A DNA stretch of 64,000 bases from contig CAWKCP010000007.1 in the NCBI GenBank assembly GCA_963848115.1, forward strand, positions 186,001 through 250,000, read 5' to 3'. A program made the translations under genes and the position numbers. This DNA is from JAWKOK01 sp963848115. GTDB lineage: Bacteria; Chloroflexota; Anaerolineae; Caldilineales; Caldilineaceae. The notes under the pieces were generated by a model, which ran no database searches, was not told the origin of the DNA, and saw only the letters and a program-made list of their open reading frames with translations. Numbering within the stretch: position 1 is the stretch's first letter; every line of letters starts with the position of its first letter. Below are positions 42,986 to 52,590 of this stretch, one piece after another.

Positions 42986-44836
42986 ATGTATGAAATGATC
43001 CTCGTTTTCGCCATCTTGGCGGTCACCATTCTCCTATTCGTCAGCGATAGGCTGCGTTTGGATCTCGTGGCCATCCTCTCCCTACTTACCCTGCTGTTGA
43101 CCGGTATCCTCACTGTCCCTGAAGCACTGGCCGGTTTTTCGGCATCTATCGTCATGATCATTGCCTGTCTCTTCATTGTCGGCACGGCGCTCTTCAATAC
43201 CGGCGTCGCTTCGTCGGTGGGACGCTGGCTGGGCGCAACCGCCGGTACCAGCGAAGTACGAGTCGTTGTTCTTCTCATGCTTATCGTGGCGGTGCTTTCA
43301 GCCTTTATGAGCTCGACCGGTGCAGTCGCAGTGTTGCTACCGGTGGCGGTCAGCCTGGCTCATGATGCAAAAACCTCACCGACCAAACTGCTCATTCCCC
43401 TGGCCATGGGTTCCCTGATCGGTGGAATGTTGACGCTGATCGGCACGCCGCCCAATATGGTCGTCAGCGAGGAATTGGTTCGGCAGGGGTATGCGCCTTT
43501 CGCCTTCTTTGACTTTACACCCATCGGTCTGGTGATCCTCGTCTTTGGTGTCATCTATATGGTCGTAATGGGGCGTCATCTGCTGCCCGGTGCGCCACGA
43601 TTTCGGACTGTAGAGGGCGATGGAACATCCTCTTCAGGCGGTTCGACCGTCGATCAGCTGTGTGAGCAATATCACATCAGCGACAACATGTATCGATTAC
43701 GTGTACGTCGCGCCTCGCCTCTCGTCGGTCACACCCTGGCCGACAATGACGTCGCGCACGAGTATCGTGTGAACGTCGTCGAGTATCAGCCCTGGCCAAA
43801 TGAAGAGGCCCCGCCGCTGCCGTCGCGGCCGGTGACGCCTGAGACCGTCTTCGATCCCCACGATATATTGCTGGCCCAAGGCGCGCCCGAGGATATTTCA
43901 CGACTCTGCCGCCAGCTCGATCTGGGCGTGCGGCCGCGTGAAGGCGCCGGACAACGAGCAGCCGGTTCCGAACTGGGTATGGCTGAAGTGTTGATTCGTG
44001 GCCGTTCACAGATGCGCGGCAAGACGCTGGCCGACCTGCGTTTTCGTAGCGCTTACAATGTCACCGTATTGGCCCTCAATCGTCGCGGCGAACTCTTCAC
44101 CACCGATGTCGCCAACATCCCGCTTCAGTTTGGTGACACGCTGCTTGTTCAAGGCACCTGGACCGCAATCCAAGGCCTAACGGCAGAGCGCAGCGACTTC
44201 ATTGTCTCCGACGTCCCACGCGAGATGGCTGAGCAGGATCACACACGACCCAAGGCCATGACGTCCATCATCATTGTGCTGATCATGCTGGTCGTGATGA
44301 CGCTGCAACTTTTGCCTACGGTGACCGCAGTCATGCTGGCCGCAGTCGCCATGGTGGTCACCGGATGTCTGCCGATTCGCGATGTCTATCGCAGCATCAA
44401 CTGGGAGAGCCTGGTGCTGATCGCCGCGATGCTGCCAATGGCAACTGCCCTGGAGAAGACCGGCGGCGTGACTTTCGTTGCGGATCTCCTCACTAATAAT
44501 CTAGGGGGCTACGGTACAACTGCTGTGATGGCCGGAATCTTCGTGATTACCACCATTTTCAGCCAGTTCATCTCCAACACGGCCACGACGGTGCTGATTG
44601 CGCCCATTGCTGCGGCGGCGGCTGTGACCATGGGTGTGACGCCTCAAGCGTTTCTGATGGTGACGGCCATCGCGGCGTCGACTGCCTTCTCAACGCCGAT
44701 TGCCTCTCCGGTCAATACGCTGGTTCTGGGACCTGCGGGGTACAAGTTCAGCGACTTTGCCAAGGTAGGCGTGCCGTTGCAATTGGTGGTTTTGATTATC
44801 TGCTTGATCCTGGTCCCATTGCTCTTCCCGTTTTAG
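42986..44836 (+). CDS. SLC13/DASS family permease with TrkA-C (RCK_C) domains
   Basis: This secondary transporter has about 616 residues. An N-terminal half of about six helices starts ILVFAILAVTILLFVSDRLRLD and includes STGAVAVLLPVAVSLA and GGMLTLIGTPPNMVVSEEL, the SNT-like sodium/substrate motif. A cytoplasmic insert with two RCK_C domains follows (about residues 210-400, YRLRVRRASPLVGHTLADND and VLIRGRSQMRGKTLADLRF). The second membrane half carries SQFISNTATTVLIAPIA, the matching motif. Substrates in the family are carboxylates, sulfate or phosphate. The start is uncertain because no strong ribosome site precedes 42986 or 42995. A 12-bp hairpin follows the gene. Confidence 0.9.
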   Translation: MYEMILVFAILAVTILLFVSDRLRLDLVAILSLLTLLLTGILTVPEALAGFSASIVMIIACLFIVGTALFNTGVASSVGRWLGATAGTSEVRVVVLLMLIVAVLSAFMSSTGAVAVLLPVAVSLAHDAKTSPTKLLIPLAMGSLIGGMLTLIGTPPNMVVSEELVRQGYAPFAFFDFTPIGLVILVFGVIYMVVMGRHLLPGAPRFRTVEGDGTSSSGGSTVDQLCEQYHISDNMYRLRVRRASPLVGHTLADNDVAHEYRVNVVEYQPWPNEEAPPLPSRPVTPETVFDPHDILLAQGAPEDISRLCRQLDLGVRPREGAGQRAAGSELGMAEVLIRGRSQMRGKTLADLRFRSAYNVTVLALNRRGELFTTDVANIPLQFGDTLLVQGTWTAIQGLTAERSDFIVSDVPREMAEQDHTRPKAMTSIIIVLIMLVVMTLQLLPTVTAVMLAAVAMVVTGCLPIRDVYRSINWESLVLIAAMLPMATALEKTGGVTFVADLLTNNLGGYGTTAVMAGIFVITTIFSQFISNTATTVLIAPIAAAAAVTMGVTPQAFLMVTAIAASTAFSTPIASPVNTLVLGPAGYKFSDFAKVGVPLQLVVLIICLILVPLLFPF

Positions 44837-44870
44837 CAGGTCCGACAATCAAGTACTGCCACATCATCAG

Positions 44871-44899
44871 AAGTCTGGCCTTCGTCAAAGGTCAGACTT
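44871..44899 (+). terminator. Hairpin after the SLC13 gene
   Basis: A 12-bp stem AAGTCTGGCCTT/AAGGTCAGACTT with one G-U pair and a 5-base loop begins 35 bases after the SLC13 stop. There is no T-run, so it is at best a weak or Rho-assisted terminator. The remaining gap to the AroM-like gene shows only a simple ACGAG-rich stretch (44995-45030). Confidence 0.45.
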
Positions 44900-45074
44900 G
44901 TTGAGTTCAATGGGATCTCATGTGGTCGGGCGGATTTCCTTGCACGCCGATCTTGGCTATAGAAGTTCAGACAATGATCGGTGGCTGCCAAACTAGAACG
45001 AGTACGAGAACGAGGACGAGAACAGGCACGAATCTTTTTCTGAGTATCTACGTGGCGATGTCAGGAGCCTACAC

Positions 45075-45779
45075 ATGGATAAGTCTGAATTCGACCAGCG
45101 AACGATCGGCCTCGTGACGATTGGTCAAGCGCCGCGAACTGATCTTTCAGCACCTCTGCGGGCGATGCGTCCCGATCTGGCGATTGTCGAGGCGGGCGCC
45201 TTGGACCACTTGTCGCCGGAAGAGGCTTCAGCGCTTGCGGACGGCGATTATCCGCTCAACACGCGCATGCGTGACGGGTCGCCGGTTACCGTTGATCGGG
45301 CTGCCCTGGAGCCATTGCTTCAACGGGCGATCGACAGAGTGGAGGCCGAAGGCGTGATGGCGACTATGTTAATGTGCGCCGGTACCTTCACGACCCTGCG
45401 GGGCAGACGCCCGGTGTTCAATCCGTTTCTGCTTGCCGTGGAAATGTTGCGCGCCACCGGTCTCAGTCGCATCGGCATCATCTGTCCCTTTTTGGAGCAA
45501 GAGCGTGCCATCGGGCAGCGCTGGCGAAACGCTGGATTCGACATCCTGATTGAGACGGCCGCACTTTCTGACTCAACCAAGATGGCCAGCCTGCAAGAAA
45601 AATGGACAGAGCCAAAACGCCACGGAATTGAACCTTCTGTTGAAGCAATTGCCTTGGACTATGTTGGCCACGAACCTGCCCAGGTGATACGGTTCCAGCA
45701 GAATTGCACAGTCCCAGTATTTGATTTAGGCTATCTAACTATGCATGTCCTGGCAAGCAGTTTGCCGGGTAACGGTTAG
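45075..45779 (+). CDS. AroM family protein
   Basis: The 234-residue protein matches the AroM family, named after a gene near aroL in E. coli and of unknown activity. It is related in fold to Asp/Glu racemases. Landmarks are IGLVTIGQAPRTDL at the N-terminus, EAGALDHLSPEEASALADGDYPLNTRMRDGSPV, and MLMCAGTF, with a Cys in the place where racemase-like folds put a catalytic Cys. RIGIICPFLEQE follows, then FQQNCTVPVFDLGYLTMHVLAS with a second Cys. The ATG has AGGAGCC upstream. It is followed after 29 bases by phosphoglucomutase on the same strand. The two Cys suggest racemase-like chemistry, but this is inference. Confidence 0.87.
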   Translation: MDKSEFDQRTIGLVTIGQAPRTDLSAPLRAMRPDLAIVEAGALDHLSPEEASALADGDYPLNTRMRDGSPVTVDRAALEPLLQRAIDRVEAEGVMATMLMCAGTFTTLRGRRPVFNPFLLAVEMLRATGLSRIGIICPFLEQERAIGQRWRNAGFDILIETAALSDSTKMASLQEKWTEPKRHGIEPSVEAIALDYVGHEPAQVIRFQQNCTVPVFDLGYLTMHVLASSLPGNG

Positions 45780-45808
45780 TCCCACCCTGAAATCATTGGA
45801 GGTTGCTC

Positions 45809-47461
45809 ATGTCCCTGCATTCTCTTGCCGGCAAACCGGCTCCCATTGAGATTCTCGAAAATGTCCCGCGCCTGGTTGCCGACTACTACTCGCTTTCACC
45901 GGATGCGACCGACGTCGATCAACAGGTCTCCTTTGGTACCTCGGGGCACCGCGGTTCGTCACTTGATCGCAGCTTCAACGAGGATCATATCTTGGCCATC
46001 TCTCAGGCGATTTCTGAATATCGCCTCTCGATGGGGATCTCCGGCCCGCTCTATCTGGGCATGGATACCCATGCGTTGTCCCTTCCGGCTCTGTACACTG
46101 CCATTGAGGTCTTTGCCGCGAACGGTGTTGAAACTGTTATCCAGTCCGATAGCGGCTACACACCGACCCCTGTGATTTCTCATGCCATCCTGGGCTTCAA
46201 CCGCGCCAATCAATCGGTGCGCGCTGATGGCGTTGTGATTACGCCGTCGCATAATCCGCCCCGCGACGGCGGCTTCAAATACAACCCGCCGTCAGGTGGT
46301 CCCGCTGACACAGATACGACAAGGCTGATTCAGGCCCGCGCCAATGAAATTTTGGCTAGCGGTCTCAAGGCAGTGAAGCGGATGTCGTTGAGCAACGCGC
46401 TGGCGAGCGATACCGTACGTCAGGTCGATTTTGTGCAGCCCTACGTAGATGATCTGAAGACCGTGGTCGATATGGATGCTATTTCCAACGCAGGTCTGCA
46501 CATCGGGGTTGATCCACTGGGAGGAGCCGGGATTCACTACTGGGGGCCGATTGCCGAGACCTATGGACTTGACATAATAGTTGTGAACCGTCGAATTGAT
46601 CCGGCCTTTTCGTTTATGACGGTAGATAAGGACGGCAAGATTCGCATGGATTGCTCGTCGCCCTACGCGATGGCCGGCCTGATCGGGCTGAAGGATTCGT
46701 ACGATATTGCCTTCGGCAACGATCCCGACTATGACCGCCATGGCATCGTCACACCCAGCGTCGGCCTGTTGAACCCGAATCACTACCTGGCAGTCGCAAT
46801 CAACTATCTCTTTCAGCATCGCAGCGATTGGCCGTCGTCAGCGGCAGTGGGCAAGACGCTTGTTTCCAGCTCAATGATCGATCGTGTGGCGGCCAATCTT
46901 GGACGCACGCTGGCCGAGGTGCCGGTCGGCTTCAAGTGGTTTGTCGACGGCCTCGTGTCGGGCCAATATGGCTTTGGCGGAGAGGAGAGCGCCGGCGCTT
47001 CCTTCTTGCGGCGAGATGGCACAGTCTGGACGACCGACAAGGATGGCATCATCATGGATCTGCTCGGGGCGGAGATTACCGCCGTGACCGGGCGAGATCC
47101 AGGAGAGCAATATGCTGCGCTTACCGATCAGTTTGGAGAGCCGATCTACCGGCGCATTGATGCCCCGGCCAGCCGAGATCAGAAGGCCGTGCTCACTGGG
47201 CTGTCGCCGGACCAGGTCAGCGCCACGGAATTAGGCGGCGAGGCCATAGTGGCCAAGCTGACCAGGGCGCCCGGCAACGATGCGCCGATCGGTGGACTCA
47301 AAGTCGTGACCGAGAACGGCTGGTTCGCTGCTCGTCCGTCCGGCACGGAAGAGATCTACAAGATATACGCAGAGAGCTTCCGCGGCGAGGCGCACCTCAA
47401 TCGGATCATTGATGAAGCTCAGGAAATCGTTGGTGATGCGTTCAAGGCGGCCGGTGTTTAG
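45809..47461 (+). CDS. pgm: Phosphoglucomutase (alpha-D-glucose phosphate-specific)
   Basis: It interconverts glucose 1-phosphate and glucose 6-phosphate, linking glycolysis with glycogen and cell-wall sugars. The 550-residue protein has the four-domain phosphohexomutase layout: QQVSFGTSGHRGSSLD near residue 45 and the phosphoserine loop ITPSHNPPRDGGFKYNPPSGG with Ser147. The Mg loop is GNDPDYDRHGI, the sugar-binding loop FGGEESAGASFL and the phosphate-binding loop ARPSGTEEIYKIYAES. The length and GFKYNPP motif fit the E. coli Pgm type rather than PMM/PGM. The ATG at 45809 follows a GGAGG ribosome site. Confidence 0.95.
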   Translation: MSLHSLAGKPAPIEILENVPRLVADYYSLSPDATDVDQQVSFGTSGHRGSSLDRSFNEDHILAISQAISEYRLSMGISGPLYLGMDTHALSLPALYTAIEVFAANGVETVIQSDSGYTPTPVISHAILGFNRANQSVRADGVVITPSHNPPRDGGFKYNPPSGGPADTDTTRLIQARANEILASGLKAVKRMSLSNALASDTVRQVDFVQPYVDDLKTVVDMDAISNAGLHIGVDPLGGAGIHYWGPIAETYGLDIIVVNRRIDPAFSFMTVDKDGKIRMDCSSPYAMAGLIGLKDSYDIAFGNDPDYDRHGIVTPSVGLLNPNHYLAVAINYLFQHRSDWPSSAAVGKTLVSSSMIDRVAANLGRTLAEVPVGFKWFVDGLVSGQYGFGGEESAGASFLRRDGTVWTTDKDGIIMDLLGAEITAVTGRDPGEQYAALTDQFGEPIYRRIDAPASRDQKAVLTGLSPDQVSATELGGEAIVAKLTRAPGNDAPIGGLKVVTENGWFAARPSGTEEIYKIYAESFRGEAHLNRIIDEAQEIVGDAFKAAGV

Positions 47462-47495
47462 AAATGTCCAGCTTGTAGAAATATGTCAAGCGGGG

Positions 47496-48669
47496 TCAGT
47501 CGAGGCGAATCTGTTGGCCCAGGCTAAGCACTGTTTGTTCGCCGAGGCCGTTTTTGCGGAGTAACTCTTTCCAGATCCATATCATAACGAAGGGCGATAC
47601 TGATCACAGTGTCACCCTTCTGCACAGTATAGAAGCGGGGCTGTGAATATGAATCTGCTGCTGCACTGGTAATCGTTTCGCTGGGGCCAGAGGATGCCAC
47701 AACCGGGATGCGCAAGGTCTGCCCGATGCGCAGAAGATCATGTTCCCCAAGTCCATTTGCTGCAGCCAGATCTTGCCATGGAATGCCATAGCGCCCGGCG
47801 ATGCCGCCCAATGTGTCGCCGGTCTGAACCGCATAGCCCTGAGCGGTGGCCGACGGTCCGCCGATTGCTCCGCTATTGGTCGTGATTGGGGCAGTTTCAA
47901 TCGGGAGCCTGATGGTTTGGCCGATCTGAAGCAGAGAGTTTTCCGAGAAACCATTACTTGTTGCCACGCTCTGCCAGGTCAGTCCATAGCGAAGCGCTAT
48001 ACTGAGCAGGGTGTCGCCCGGCTGGACCACGTATGGCTTGCCCACCGGCTCTGGGGCCGGCGCAGGAACTGCTGGTGGGCTGGGGGCTGGAACATTGGCT
48101 GCCGATACAATAGCGTCCTGAACGGGTGCTCCCCCATTGCCGTTATTGCCGCCGCCAAAGACGAGTACGAAGATGAACATCCCGTTGGCCGGATCGCGCT
48201 GGACGCCGATGCCTGCTTCAGTCCACTTTGGATTGAGAATGTTGCCCCGGTGGACGTAGCTATTCATCCACCACGCCAGTGCGCTGTCAGTGGAGCCTGT
48301 CGTTACCCAGTTTTCACTGACACCTTTGCGACTAGAATACCCGACGCGGGTTGCGCGCATGTGGACGCTGCTGCCGTCGCTACCGGTGTGGCTGAAGAGA
48401 CGATGTGTCGCCATATCGACTGCATGTAACTGAGCCGCTTGCATCAACAGGGGATTAGCCTGCATCGGTGGGAGCCCGGATTGCTGACGCGCCTGGTTGA
48501 CGATAGTCAAGAGGCTGTTGGCAGTCTGCACTGTCGCGCCGGCAGACACGTTCTCTTGTGCTGAAAGAGGCCTTGAATAGAGCAGTGGAATTGCCAAGAG
48601 CATCAGCAAAGCGAGGGCTTTCGCCTGCCCACGGAACTGTCGATTCAAGATCTGATACTGAACGTCCAT
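47496..48669 (-). CDS. Secreted CAP (SCP-like) domain protein with three LysM repeats, one frameshift
   Basis: The protein of 390 residues (repaired) is exported: a signal sequence (LALLMLLAIPLLYSRPLSAQ) and then a CAP domain at about 50-175. That domain has AAQLHAVDMATHRLFSHTGSDGSSVHMRATRVGY, NWVTTGSTDSALAWWMNS, HRGNILNPKWTEAGIGV and FIFVLVFGG, retaining the CAP His/Glu residues. A Pro/Ala linker and three LysM motifs follow (VVQPGDTLLSIALRYGLTW, AVQTGDTLGGIAGRYGIPW, TVQKGDTVISIALRYDMD), which bind peptidoglycan. One extra base at about 47574 truncates the third LysM. Removing it gives WKELLRKNGLGEQ and a stop at 47496, exactly 391 codons. It is convergent with pgm. Confidence 0.88.
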
Positions 48670-49034
48670 ATTTCGAAATGCTATCAGAACTGCCGATATA
48701 TGCCAAATTGGGGTCTAAACTCACGTCTGTACGACCGTTCACGTCTTGGTTGGGGGCGCTGAGCGGAATGGTGACCGTGCGTCCTACGGAGGCTGTTCAA
48801 TGTCAAAAGCAGGTCGTTTCTGCCTTCAAATCGTGGGCTAGTTCGAAGTGTCGCAGGCCGGACAAAGGCCGATATGTTTGACCATAATAGGCCTCAATGT
48901 TATACTCTCATCCATATTCTCGGCCCGAAAAACTCTCGCCGGAAACGACATCGCACGTGAATGGTATCTGTTTTTCAGGTGAGTTCCTCCTCTCGCCGTC
49001 TATTCCAAGTACAAGTCCAGTGCGGAGGCTCTAC
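48670..49034. other. Divergent intergenic region
   Basis: This 365-base gap lies between the CAP/LysM gene (leftward) and the Leu-type binding lipoprotein (rightward). It should hold both promoters. The binding-protein frame stays open back to 48897, but no signal sequence or ribosome site is associated with the earlier starts. No operator or RNA was recognised. Confidence 0.45.
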
Positions 49035-50456
49035 GTGATTCTGCACGCTCGTTTATGGGCCGGTTTGGCCATTGTAACAATGCTTGTCTTGGGCGGATGT
49101 ACGCAGAACGGTGAAGCCGCAACGGCGGTTGATCCCGTCACTGCCGAAAGTACGGCAATCGTATCCTCTCCGCCAACGCCGGTCCCTATCCCATCGCCAG
49201 TAGTCATTGAAGTTCCATACTACATTACGGTGACGGTTCCGTCCGAGGTTCAGGCCCCTGGGCCTTGTGATGAACCCCGAGACACGATTGTTATTGGCGC
49301 GATTCTGCCGCTTTCAAGTCCGGGGGCCATTCGCAGCGGGTTTGCCATGCAGTCGGCCCTCAACCTTGCCCTCAACGATATCACCAGTATTGGCGGAATC
49401 CGCGACCAGCGCGTGCAATTGATCACCTATGATTCTGCCGGCATCCCGACTCGTGCGGCCAAGTATGCCGAACGCCTGATCACTGAGGACTGCGCAACAG
49501 CCATTGTTGGCCTTTATCACAATAATGTGGCGACTGCCGTTCGAGATGTGGCACAGACCCATGGTGTCCCCCTGATTCTTGCCGAGCCGGCGGCCGATCA
49601 TCTCACTTCGGGTCAGACTCCCGAAGTCTTCCGTATTGCGCCTACGGCGAGCATGGTCAGCGGGATGGATGCCGAGTGGCTTTCTGAGGTTGGTGATTAC
49701 AATGGCGATGGAGAACTGCTGGCGGTGGTTGTGGTGCCGGACACGAACTACGGACAGCTGCAAGCAGAGCAGGCAGAGATTTCATTTCCCGAACGTGGTA
49801 TTGAAGTCAAGACACTGATTGCCGATCTGCCGGCGGTCGACTTTTCGCCTGTGATTGCTCGCATTGTCGATACAGAGCGAACGCCGGATGCACTTTTCAT
49901 CAAGATCTATGACGACTCAGCCCTGGCGCTACAGAGGCAACTGCTTGATGCCGGCATCGGTCCAGAGAAGGGCACGATCATTGTGACGACCTCTCCGGCC
50001 CTCGACGATGAGAAGTTCTGGGCGTTGATGCCGGATGGTGAAAACACCGTTGTGCAGCAGGTCGGCCCGTGGTACTCAACGGTCACGCCGATCGGGGCGT
50101 TATTCGCAACCAACTACTTAGGCTACTTCGATCGTTGGCCGGAACGCTACGCATTTGCCTCCTACGATGCCTTCATGATCGCAGCTGATGCCATTGAACG
50201 GGCGGATTCGACAGCGCATGCAGATGTCTTGGCGGCCCTTGAAGGCACGGAAATCGAGTTGGCATCGGGTCTCTACCATTTCCCCTTCGTTGATCGTTCT
50301 CCCCCCGGTCCCGATGTTCCCGATTACATGTGGCACCAGTGGCCAGATACCCCAACCCTCTTTCTGCAATATGATGAACCCCAGCAATCAGCTGAACAGA
50401 TGACTGTCATCTGGCCTGATGTCTACCAGACCGTTGATGAGCCGTACGTCCGTTAG
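49035..50456 (+). CDS. ABC transporter substrate-binding lipoprotein, branched-chain amino acid (LivJ/Peripla_BP_6) type
   Basis: The receptor has 473 residues. The start chosen is GTG 49035, because GGAGG lies six bases upstream and the product then begins with a lipoprotein signal (RLWAGLAIVTMLVLGGCTQ). After a Ser/Pro-rich linker the Leu/Ile/Val-binding fold begins: TIVIGAILPLSSPGAIRSGFAMQSALNLALNDI, QLITYDSAGIPTRAAKYAERLI, AIVGLYHNNVATAVRDVAQ and GVPLILAEPAADHL. The C-terminal lobe contains YAFASYDAFMIAADAIERA. No permease or ATPase lies nearby, so it may serve a transporter elsewhere or act as a sensor. It ends two bases from the convergent PrmA-like gene. Confidence 0.88.
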   Translation: MILHARLWAGLAIVTMLVLGGCTQNGEAATAVDPVTAESTAIVSSPPTPVPIPSPVVIEVPYYITVTVPSEVQAPGPCDEPRDTIVIGAILPLSSPGAIRSGFAMQSALNLALNDITSIGGIRDQRVQLITYDSAGIPTRAAKYAERLITEDCATAIVGLYHNNVATAVRDVAQTHGVPLILAEPAADHLTSGQTPEVFRIAPTASMVSGMDAEWLSEVGDYNGDGELLAVVVVPDTNYGQLQAEQAEISFPERGIEVKTLIADLPAVDFSPVIARIVDTERTPDALFIKIYDDSALALQRQLLDAGIGPEKGTIIVTTSPALDDEKFWALMPDGENTVVQQVGPWYSTVTPIGALFATNYLGYFDRWPERYAFASYDAFMIAADAIERADSTAHADVLAALEGTEIELASGLYHFPFVDRSPPGPDVPDYMWHQWPDTPTLFLQYDEPQQSAEQMTVIWPDVYQTVDEPYVR

Positions 50457-50458
50457 CG

Positions 50459-51112
50459 TCAGGCGAGCGTGCTTTTTGGGCGCCGTGCGATGATGCAAAC
50501 CCGATCCTCCAGCTGTTCCTGCGCCAGCTTTTCGAAACCGTCCCTGCGCAGCATGCTATTGATTTGCGGCGTCTGGCTGCGCAGAATGCCGGATAGAACC
50601 AGCAGTCCCTCGGCCGCGATGGCTTTGGTCAAACCTAGATTGAAGAAGTCAACCAGAATGTTGGAGAGAATGTTCGCGATCGCGAACGAGGGCGGTCTCT
50701 CAGCGATGCCGGCTTCGATAAGATTGGCCAGCGAGCCTTCTTCCACACGCACGATCTCCGAAAGCCCATTGACTTCGACGTTTTTCCTGGCAACGTGCAC
50801 CGATTCAACGTCGGTGTCGACGGCCAGGACCTCGCTTGCGCCGAGCTTGGCCGCCGCAATGGCCAGGATCCCGCTTCCGGTTCCCAGGTCCAACACAAAG
50901 TCGTGCGGTCTCAAGTGGCGCTCAATTGCTAGTAGGCAGAGTTTCGTGGTGGCGTGGGCGCCGGTCCCAAACGTTGAGCCCGGGTCCAGGCGGATTGGAA
51001 TCAGGTCCGGGTCCAACCTAGGGTTCAACCAGGCCGGCACCACCATCATGCGTCGGCCCACGCGGAATGGGTGATAGTCGGCTCGATCGACGCGGTTGGC
51101 GGAGTTGGTCAT
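50459..51112 (-). CDS. PrmA-like methyltransferase, lacking the N-terminal domain
   Basis: The protein has 217 residues, against about 300 for ribosomal protein L11 methyltransferase. The linker (YHPFRVGRRMMVVPAWL) and class I SAM-dependent catalytic domain are complete. They include RLDPGSTFGTGAHATTKLCL, VLDLGTGSGILAIAAAKLGA (SAM loop), AVDTDVESVHVARKNVEVNG and ANILSNILVDF, the substrate-site motif corresponding to NILA. The N-terminal domain that grips L11 is missing. No continuation was found upstream in any frame before the GNAT gene ends 65 bases away, so the short form seems real. It may methylate L11 or another protein. Confidence 0.85.
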   Translation of the reverse strand: MTNSANRVDRADYHPFRVGRRMMVVPAWLNPRLDPDLIPIRLDPGSTFGTGAHATTKLCLLAIERHLRPHDFVLDLGTGSGILAIAAAKLGASEVLAVDTDVESVHVARKNVEVNGLSEIVRVEEGSLANLIEAGIAERPPSFAIANILSNILVDFFNLGLTKAIAAEGLLVLSGILRSQTPQINSMLRRDGFEKLAQEQLEDRVCIIARRPKSTLA

Positions 51113-51177
51113 TCAGTTTCCCCTCATGATTACGGTGAAGATGATGATGTCTTGCAGCACTGAGCTTGCTGGTGGTT

Positions 51178-52183
51178 CTAGCCGATCCCTGTAGCCCAGG
51201 TAATGCGCGCGTCAATACGGCGAGCAAGGCGGTAGGCCGCTGGACGAAAGCCGCGACGGGGCCAGAATCTCGAGGAAAGCAAGTTGGTACTGCGCCAATC
51301 GGTTTCGCAGGTTGTGAACCCCGCGTCTGCGGCATGGCGTAGTCCTCGAGATGTTAATGCCGTGGCGATGCCTTGCCCGCGGAAGGGCGCTCGTGTTCCG
51401 GCCACGCCTAGGTGGATAGACCGCTCGGAGATCAACATCTTTTCGTCTGTCGCTTCTGCCGGCCAATCAGACCTGGGCGCCAAGCGGTTCTCCATCTCGC
51501 ATGGCGAGCCACGCGATCGATTCTTCGTCATTGGCAAGCCCGGCCCACCCCTCGGTAACCTCGCCAACTGCCTCTGGTATCATCGCGGCCCAGACCGGCG
51601 CCTGGACCTGTGTTCGCCAGATGATGTCGGACATTGCAGCTAGGTGCGTCTGGTCATTACCTCTTGCCTGGCGAATTCTAATGTTTTCCGGGACTTCAGT
51701 CCGGACCTGACCGACGGTGGTGAGATCGAGGAGGGCATGAACCTGTTCGATGCCGAAGGCGAGAGAATACCATGCCTGGAGTAGACTCGGATCAGAGACT
51801 GGCATGAGTGCAACGTGGGAAAAGATGCCGTCGTTGACCCATTGCTCGCCTAGCATCGCATAAAGATCACGTACCGTCTCCACGCCTGCTCTGGGGTCAT
51901 AGGCGCAACCAGGGAGTCGCACCCATCCAGATCGCCCCCACACGCCATCAATCACCCTATCGCCGATCAGGTAGGCGATCAGACGACCGCCATCCATGGC
52001 GACGTAGCCCTTTGCGTGATGGCGTCGCAGCGCCGCGTTAAGCGCATCTCCTGCCGCGACCGGTTCCTCGAAACGTTGCGGCAATTCGGGTAGTGAGCAG
52101 CGTTCCCGTTGGTGGCGTTTCGCCAATAGTATCGCCGCGTCATGCAGATGATCTTTCGTGAATGGGGCGATCTGAATTGCCAT
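51178..52183 (-). CDS. GNAT family N-acetyltransferase, one frameshift
   Basis: The repaired protein has 334 residues. An N-terminal GNAT-like half (MAIQIAPFTKDHLHDAAILLAKRH, YVAMDGGRLIAYLIGDRV) is followed by a C-terminal GNAT domain. The latter has an RIRQARGNDQTHLAAM start, AWLAMRDGEPLG, and the acetyl-CoA loop RAPFRGQGIATALTSRGLRHA with the Q/RxxGxG/A pattern. The frame breaks at 51472-51473: one extra base cuts the chain after EPLGAQ and the rest resumes DWPAEATDEKMLIS. One base removed gives exactly 335 codons. The start at 52183 (MAIQIAPF) is chosen by family fit. The acceptor substrate is unknown. PrmA follows after 65 bases on the same strand. Confidence 0.85.
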
Positions 52184-52590
52184 TGAGGGCCTCTGCGTCG
52201 ATGGATTCTGGTTCTCGGGCTGAGTATAGCACCGGCCGATTTTGACTACAAAAGGGCTGCGGAGATCGTGATTATTAACGGATCGGGGTATCTCGCGTCG
52301 CACACAGCCCGGCGCGTAAGGAAACTCGCCCTACGTGACGCTCTGAACATCGCCGTTTCTGGACGGGTGGAATACAGATCCGGAGCAGAGCGCGCCGGGG
52401 ACAGTCAAGATCAATTTGGCCATGCGCAATACTCATGGACTGTCCCAGGAATGTGGTGTCTCGTCCCCAGCGTGAATAACACTCCTTTCGGGCCATCTGA
52501 TTGCGAGGAGTCGACAACGGTGCTAGAATCAGTCTCCGCCACGCAGTGAACCTACCAGGCGGATGCGTTTGTACTCTAAAGGAGCTTGCA
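52184..52590. other. Divergent intergenic region
   Basis: This 407-base gap lies between the GNAT gene (leftward) and the aminotransferase gene (rightward). Short frames on both strands read through it but have no ribosome site or family likeness. The aminotransferase ribosome site AAAGGAGC is at its right end. No promoter, RNA or repeat was recognised. Confidence 0.45.

Noticed and set aside
48897..49034. Upstream start for the Leu-type binding protein
   Set aside because: The extra 46 residues would bury the lipoprotein signal; GTG 49035 has a GGAGG site at ideal spacing.
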